Part shown: piece by piece, positions 63,129 to 64,000 of the stretch
Layout: every line of letters starts with the position of its first letter
Position numbering within the stretch: the first letter of the stretch is position 1
Assembly (NCBI RefSeq): GCF_000708265.2
Contig: NZ_JCKI01000003.1
Coordinates: 124,001-188,000, forward strand
Direction of reading: 5' to 3'
DNA from: Pedobacter sp. R20-19
Lineage (GTDB): Bacteria > Bacteroidota > Bacteroidia > Sphingobacteriales > Sphingobacteriaceae
Length of the DNA stretch: 64,000 nucleotides
Notes under the pieces: generated by a model
Seen by the model: the letters and a program-made list of their open reading frames with translations, nothing else
The model's database searches: none
Told to the model about the DNA's origin: nothing
Translations under genes and position numbers: made by a program

Positions 63129-64000
63129 CTAAAAAACATAACCAATTAAAATCCCTGCTAAAACAATAATGGGCGGACTAATTTTGGTGAAGTTTAACAA
63201 TAAAAAAGTAGTAACCATTATACCAAGAAATAACCAGTTCATTGCCATAGGTATGAGCAGCAGAATAAAAGCAGCAATGATAAAACCCACGCTAACGGCA
63301 TTAATTCCGCTTAGGCTATGCCTTATTCTAGATATTTTCTTCAAGTCATCCCAGAAAGGAACAATGAATAACACCAAAATTAAACCTGGTAAATTAATCC
63401 CCACTACTCCGATCAGGCCACCTAAAATTTGTCCAGAAAGGCCATAACCAAAGTTTTTCATACTTAATGCACCCAGGTAACTTGTAAAAGAGAAAGTTGG
63501 TCCAGGAAGAGCCTGTTGCAGTGCAAAACCCGATAAAAAACCAGGTGCAGCCAAATAATGTTTCATATCTACGAACTCCGTAAACATGAGCGGAACCAGC
63601 ACTTGTCCGCCGCCAAAAACCAGGATACCATTACGGTAAAAATTTTCCAATAAACGAATAGGCAAACTAAAAGGCGATGTTCGGTTGATGATTGCCCCCA
63701 CTAATGCAAATAAAAGCAATGCACCTAAAAAATAAATCATTTTTTTCGGGTTCAGGTTAGAAAATAGTCTTACCCTCAATTCCGTTTCTTCTTTTGGTGT
63801 TTCAATAGCAGAAGAAATGATCCCACCCACAAGAATCGCCAAAGGAAATACATAAGCGTTTCTTAATACAAATGTAGCCACCACCGATCCTATCGCTAAA
63901 AATATGGATACTTGAGAAGTTAATACTTTTCTCCCTAATTTCCAGGCACCATAGGCTACAATACCTAAAGCAATAGGTTGGATATATTCAAGTACATCAT
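63129..64000 (-). CDS. chrA: Chromate transporter ChrA, 5' end beyond the window
   Basis: An inner-membrane CHR-family protein that exports chromate (or a sulfate-like anion) by proton exchange. About 290 residues of the C-terminal part are visible; the frame stays open to the window end, so the N-terminal domain is missing. The second CHR domain is clear: FYRNGILVFGGGQVLVPLM, FALQQALPGPTFSFTSYLGAL and GLIGVVGINLPGLILV. The candidate GTG at 63884 is not taken as start because conserved-looking sequence continues upstream of it. Confidence 0.88.
   Translation of the reverse strand, partial: DVLEYIQPIALGIVAYGAWKLGRKVLTSQVSIFLAIGSVVATFVLRNAYVFPLAILVGGIISSAIETPKEETELRVRLFSNLNPKKMIYFLGALLLFALVGAIINRTSPFSLPIRLLENFYRNGILVFGGGQVLVPLMFTEFVDMKHYLAAPGFLSGFALQQALPGPTFSFTSYLGALSMKNFGYGLSGQILGGLIGVVGINLPGLILVLFIVPFWDDLKKISRIRHSLSGINAVSVGFIIAAFILLLIPMAMNWLFLGIMVTTFLLLNFTKISPPIIVLAGILIGYVF

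Overview
The window looks like ordinary chromosome of a Bacteroidota bacterium, most likely Sphingobacteriaceae (Pedobacter or a close relative). This is inferred from gene content and style, not from a database search. The supporting signs are low GC, many upstream TAnnTTTG boxes (the Bacteroidota -7 element), no obvious Shine-Dalgarno sequences, a fused RibBA, a PE-LIG-POL type DNA ligase D, a long TamB-like protein and several families of short palindromic repeats. Both ends cut genes: a Kef-type antiporter on the left and a chromate transporter on the right.

Layout. 1-5 kb: antiporter, DUF2157 membrane protein, a frameshifted YhcG-type (DUF1016) nuclease and a LysE exporter. 5-12.3 kb: uvrA, an ECF sigma factor, an MFS exporter, nth and recA, which makes a DNA-repair-rich block. 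12.4-21.8 kb: tsaD and tamB with overlapping divergent 5' ends, a tandem palindromic repeat array, ribBA, an LptF/LptG-type permease and a START-like protein. 21.9-23.7 kb: tRNA-Met(CAT), an intact IS3-family element with a clear -1 frameshift site, and the stump of a secreted lectin-like gene cut off by the element. 24-33.3 kb: small accessory and metabolic genes (VOC-EVE-MarR operon, aspartyl protease, bioB, DUF429, aldo/keto reductase, AraC regulator, Gfo/Idh/MocA oxidoreductase, fatty acid desaturase). 33.4-35.7 kb: the two RuMP-pathway formaldehyde-fixing enzymes with a divergent AraC regulator. 36-44.7 kb: dienelactone hydrolase, PAP2 phosphatase, HAD hydrolase, second aldo/keto reductase, CDF transporter, succinate-semialdehyde dehydrogenase with a quinone-reductase-like partner, and a DUF3095 protein with cyclase-like motifs. 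44.7-50.6 kb: small proteins, ligD, a second tandem palindromic array, DUF3606 protein and a PIN-domain toxin-antitoxin pair with a double palindromic operator. 50.6-64 kb: Rieske protein, queE, an OmpA/PD40 envelope protein, kdsA, recQ, kdsD, a mannose-1-phosphate guanylyltransferase, rlmB, dnaB with a duplicated 3' end, and chrA.

How the genes work together. kdsD and kdsA belong to Kdo synthesis and, with LptF/G and TamB, to outer-membrane building. uvrA, nth, recA, recQ, ligD and dnaB cover DNA repair and replication. hxlB-hxlA form a compact formaldehyde-handling unit. I see no CRISPR array, rRNA, prophage or obvious multi-gene defence island. The points most worth a second look are the formaldehyde operon, the DUF3095 protein, the toxin-antitoxin operator, the dnaB tail duplication, and promoter boxes sitting only a few bases before start codons (possible leaderless mRNAs).
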